A DNA stretch of 64,000 nucleotides. Origin: Mercenaria mercenaria. Lineage: Eukaryota > Mollusca > Bivalvia > Venerida > Veneridae. The notes beneath the pieces are model-generated. The model did not search any database and had not been told where the DNA came from. It worked only from the letters and a program-made list of their open reading frames with translations. The stretch spans positions 25,394,501-25,458,500 of the forward strand of contig NC_069379.1 of the NCBI RefSeq assembly GCF_021730395.1, written 5' to 3'. Below, piece by piece: positions 57,001-63,000 of the stretch; position 1 is the first letter of the stretch, and the number at the start of each line of letters is the position of its first letter. A program made the translations under genes and the position numbers.

Positions 57001-60000
57001 TATGAAATCGTCTCATAGAGCATTGAGAAGAGAAATGGCGTTAAAAGTTGCTTACATTCTATTTCAAACACAGAATATTTATGTCTACAACTTTGCTAGC
57101 CGAGGTCTCCGTGGCCGAGTGGTTAAGGTCGATGGTTTAGAACAATTTACCCCTTATCGATGTGGGTTCGAACTCAGAATGTTGAATTCTTTATGGAAGG
57201 AAGCCATCTAGCTGGCTTATTGAAGGCCGGTGGTTCTATCCAGATGCCCGCCCGTGATGGAATAATGCACGTAGGGGTACATGGGGTCTTCCTCCACCAA
57301 CAAAAAGAAAAGAAACTGAAAGCCAAAATACTTTTTGCAACACAAAACTGTGCAAAGACTTGTGGCCTCTGCAGTAATACTGGTAGGAGATGAAAATAAA
57401 TAACAACCTTATACTCACAAATTAAGGCCTGTTTACTACAAGTTGATCCGTTAGATTCAATATTAGCTATGGACATTTAACAAATCTTAAGCGTTTTTGT
57501 CAGTAACTTTAACGTTATCTGAAGGTGTATTTACAAGTTCATTTTTTACCTGACTGTCGGTGATTTTTTTCAATCGGACAAATACATTCACAAGAAAAAA
57601 AGTCAGGCAGCAATAAACTTTGCTACGATTTACAGCTGAAAGGATTGAATTTGTAAAAAAAGTCATTTTATAGGGGCGGTGCCAATCTTTTATTAGGTCA
57701 TTGACGTAATAACAAAAATCAGGCAAGTGTGATCGGAAAGTTTCCTTAGAGTTGTATGGTGGAATGAATAAAATTATGCTAGTACATTATTTGAATTTAC
57801 TGTATTATGACATTTGTTACTAATAAATTTTCTAAATGAGTTTAAGAAACTTAAAAGATATTGGCAAAATATCTATGTGTTGCTTTAGTTTGTTGAGGGT
57901 ATTTTGTAGATTATTTGTCATATTTTGGATATACGTATGTTCTCATATATAACCCCCATGCTAATATATTTTATCTTACTGTTATTTTTACGTTACAGCA
58001 AGAAAAAGAGAGTTTTTATAGTTGGTGGACATATTCAAAACATGACAAAAATTGAAAGAGAGTTTTTATAGTTGGTGGATATATCCAAAACATGACAAAA
58101 TTTATTTTTCCATGGTTTTTTTTATGTTTCATTGAAAAAGGCGACAATTAAGCTGTTGTCCTCAGTATATATCTAGTATATTTTGTAATAGGTTGTTGTT
58201 TGTATTAAAGGTCCACAAACAAAATTATGTCTAACATATTCATTACCTGGATGTCCCATTTGCTTCTAAAGCTCTTCATATCTACACGTGTCTATATGTC
58301 CAATGTACTATGTTCTTAGATAGCTAGTTTACTTTAAAATGCTTACAGACCTACAGTATATTACACTACACGTCTATACATTTTTCGGCGAATGCCGTTA
58401 TAAGAACGATTTCGTGACCTTGACCGACCCATGCCACGTGACTTTAGTTTGCAAATCAAACTTCTTGATAACGCATTATAGATATATTTATCAGAATGAA
58501 AGATTTATGCAACACTTTGCCTGATTGGACGAGAGTGTCAGTTTGTTTCACTCTGCTGATTGTGCTACGCTGAGTGAAATGTAGACAAAGCGTTTATCCT
58601 AAACGACGCTGTTCACAGTTTTAAAGCTAACTTTCGCTCAGTATATTTAGCAAGAATATTGATATATCTCAAAATGATAAGTAAGTTTAATAAACATGAT
58701 AAAAACCTGTTCAAATACCAACATATATCAAATTAAAGAAAGAGCTGAATACGGTCTGCGTATCACATGAATAAGGGTGTGATAAGAGTCTTCTATATAG
58801 AGAAGTGCTTTTTAAAAGATTTTCCATGTTACAATTGTCGTCTGTATATGAAAAGGTTTCTTGCTTTTGTGACTTATTCAGATTGCATATTAAAATGAGT
58901 AGTTGTTTGCTTTGATATATTTGTTATAAATTATTTAACTGATTTAATATATATGAATATTTTTCTTTAGTATGGTATGCAAATATTGAACTCAGTTGAA
59001 ATCTGTTTTATTATGTATATGCTATATAATGACTGAATCTCATTACATTGAAATGAAGGTACGCTGCATACAGTTTATCTAGGTGATATGACTACGGTCA
59101 AACTTTGCTTATGAAATAGAAATATTGAAATAATTACAGTTGTATGTGTCCCTTGACCTTCACTTTTTTATAGGTGTGACGTCATTGTCCAAAGATTCAT
59201 GAATAGCGAATATGCATTTGTTAAAGCGGGATCAGTTGGCCTATTTTAGGGGCCGCTAAAGCTAAAAATAAAAAATCCTTTAATCGATTTTTTCTCATGT
59301 ATTCTCATCAAACTTAATTTGTAGCATCTTTATTAGGCCCACAGCCAAGTTTGTTCAGTTGGGACATTTGACCCCTTTTAGGGGCTGCTAGAGCTAAAAC
59401 TAGAAATGCCTTTAGACAGCGTCTCATGAACAGCTTGATGGATCTTTGTCATACTTGGTCTGGAGCATCATTATAAGGTCCTCTTCCAAATTTATTTATA
59501 TAGGAACTTGGGCCTTATTAGGGACCACTATAGCTAAAAGTAGATATGCCTTTCTTCGCATTAACCACTAAAATGTAACGGATTTTTATCAAACTTGGTG
59601 AGTAACAATATCGTAAGGTCTCCTGCTGTTTTGTTACAAATGGGAATAGAGACAAATTTAGCTAAAAATATAAACACTTTTAATGACCTCTTCTCATGAA
59701 CTGCTTGATGAATCTTCATCAAACTACTGCTGTAATTGTTCGTCTAAGGATAAACGAAACAAAATTGCAACCCTACGAAACCTTTGTGAAAAATTAAAAG
59801 AGAACCATTTAAATTGTTAAAGTGCGGTGTTTAGTTTTGCAATTTGAAAAATGTTAGATGAAAGATGAATGTTAGATGAAATTTTTATAAACTTCTTTCC
59901 TTATTACAATTCGCCGACCATCTTTTTTAAAGATATTTCTTGTTTTCATTTAACTTGAAGGTTTAAAGCAGGTGCAGCACACCAGGGATTCTTTCCCAGA

Positions 60001-63000
60001 GACTTGGATCTGGACAAACTTTACTGTCGGGTATATAAACCTTTATTCACTTTGTACGTTGTCACATGATAATAGGCTATCTGACAGATTGACGCTTAGT
60101 AGAATTTAGGATTCTTTCACTGGTTGTAGGTGCAGATGGGAATAACCGGCCTCGACGGTAACTATTTAAGGCGGTAACGAGGCTGTGCCGAATAACCGCG
60201 TAAACAGTTACCCGAGGGACGGATATTCACATCTTCATTTACAGCCAGTGATAGAATCTTTTCTTGCATACCAAATTCAAATAGTAAAAATAAAATCAAA
60301 CGAACGACTTTCTTTTTAGAACTATTTTCCCAAGGCAGCGTATTTAAACAAAGCATGGGAAATCTACGTTCGTAAAAACAGGAAAGACGTCATGACGTTT
60401 CAAAGACAAATAACGATGTTTAGTTCCGGATTTGTGTTCTCGCTAGCAGTGTAACGTTATGTGTTTTACTAAACTTATGCTTTTTGAATCGAGAAATATA
60501 CTAAAAGGAACAAGAGGAACTACCAAGGTGTTGGACGTTTATTTCGTTTAATGAAATAAACTATAGATTACTACATAAATCTGCTACTATATGTAGTTCG
60601 TAGTATGTCATTAAAGCACGAGAGTCATCTTTCACCCCGGGATGTAACACCGGTGAAAATACTAGAAATCCCTGTCTGGCGTGCAAGAAAACGCTGTTTG
60701 ATGAGAATTAATTTAGAATATTTTCGTAGAATCGGTGATTTGGGTCATAGTGACAAAAGTAATATCTGTCTAGATTGGCCTCTTTCTTGTTGGTCGGACT
60801 TCTTTTTAATTGAGGTCAATATCTTATTTGCTCAAGCTTATATTTTATGCTCCCAACCTTCGAAGAAGAGGGAGTATATTGTTTTGCCCACTGTCTGTCT
60901 GTCTGTTTGTCGGCACTATCTGGTTTCTGATCAATAACTAGAGAATGTTTAGGCCTACAGTATTTGAACATGATATAATGAATTTATCCCGTCACTTACA
61001 GTATTTTCGACCCGATATCAGGGTGCCGTATATCTTTTTTGATATACCGTCAGTTGACACGTGACCAGTGATATACGGTCAGTTGATCATGTGACCTTAT
61101 GATCGATATTGTTGTCATAAGAAATTTTGCATTGAAACCATCACCATTGTGTTGGAAATATCCGAACTAAGAAAATGAGTGGTCAAATAATGAGTTTTTA
61201 TTCAAAAACGAAGAAGTTATTGCGATCTGTAATTGTAACCACATTACTGTGTCGGTGATTACGTCATTATATAAGTGACGTCATTACAAATATGACGTCA
61301 TTAAAACGGTTGTCGCACACTTATTTTTGTAAAACAAATTGCCAAATATCGGAAAATGAAGTAATGACAAGATAAATAGAAAAATAGGTTAGTGCCGTAG
61401 ATGAGAAAGTTTATCTGGCGAGGTGGAGGAGGTTATCGGTTGAGCCGAAGGCGAACCTGATAACGTCCGGAGCCGAGCCAGATAAACTTTCTCCATCTTA
61501 GGCAATGACCTCTAGACTGAAAAACGGCGTATTATCTAAACAACGCTTTTGCATACAGTCATTAAACTAGGATCATAATTGCCTAAGGTTGTTTATAAGG
61601 TTAGAAGGCCAAAGGTCAATAACACAATGACTGTGCGACTGAAAATAGCTTCCACTCTGTAACTATAGAACACTTTGGCCTACTGGTTAACCAGTAGTTT
61701 CCGGACCGAAATCGCTATTTTTTGCCAGTAATTTTCAAACAAAACATAGTAGAAACATAAAATTTTCACAGAAAAAAGCTAGGTTCTTCGTTAACACCAT
61801 GCAAAATTCGTATTACACTTGCGTTCATAACACAAATGTAGATGAGGCCTCAAACGGGGCAATTAATTCCATTAATATCTCAGTTAGTCCGAGTAGTTTT
61901 CGGACCTTTCATTGTAAAAGTTGTAAGCTTTCTGTAAAAGCAAAGATTTCCGATTTCGTTATATATATTCAAAATTAAAACATAATTCTAAGGCATGATG
62001 ATGATTTGAAAAGAATATTTCAAGAATTTAACAAATACCAGATTTATAATACGCTCATAACAGTTACGTCTAATTACGTTTGAATGACGTTTGCAAGCAA
62101 CGTCACGCTAAAATGACGGGACGTATTTAGCGGACTGGTAATATTACAAAAAAAGAAATTAAGAACTTTTGATATAATTAACAACTTTAAAAAAAGAACA
62201 AGACCGGTCTCAACATTAGTAGTCTAACGCCCTGGCCACTCGGGCTAGATATTTGATTGATAGACGGTATCATAGGTAAATCCCTGTCTATTTTGGTTTC
62301 TATTTTTAATCGATAATTTAATGCCGTAGTGTGAATAGGTCGATTTTTTCTGACTTTCATTGGTTATTTTCATTACTATCGGAAATTAATGTTTTTACTG
62401 TATCATCTGTAAATGGGAGCATCAATTGACTGATGTTTACCTTCAAGGGGCCTCAATTTCTGCGCATGCGCACTGTAACTGGAATTCCCCTGCAGTTGAC
62501 AATTTCTTGTGTAAACATTACATCGGAGTAAATTGAAACAACCGGGATATTCAGATAATAAATAAGTTCGGTAATGCTTGGTTTTCGCTGCTATTTAAAG
62601 GCAACAAAGGTGTAGATGATATGATATTGTTACCCAGATGCTTTACGACGTCGTAAAGTCTATACAGCACGAAATGTAAAAGGTCCGGAAAACTACTTGG
62701 GTCCGGAAACTACTGGGAAACCAGTACAGTAGTCAAATTTCGTTGGATGATTGCCTGTGGACAGTAGATGAACATATTATTATTGACTGATAAGTCAAAG
62801 GTCAATGTCATAGTAACCTGGAGACTGAAAAATGGTTTTCGGCCAATAAATGAAGAACCAGTTGGCCTACTGACTTTAAATTTCATATGGTGACTGCCTA
62901 AGGTCAGAAGATGATTTGCATTTTCTTAGCCAATAGTCAAAGGTCAGTGTCACACTGACCTCGATATTGGTTTCTGATCAATATATAGGCGTAAATACGA

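Noticed and set aside
57104-57180. tRNA-Leu gene
   Set aside because: The tRNA-like head is continuous with the SINE body shared by two other copies, and the acceptor stem is not closed.
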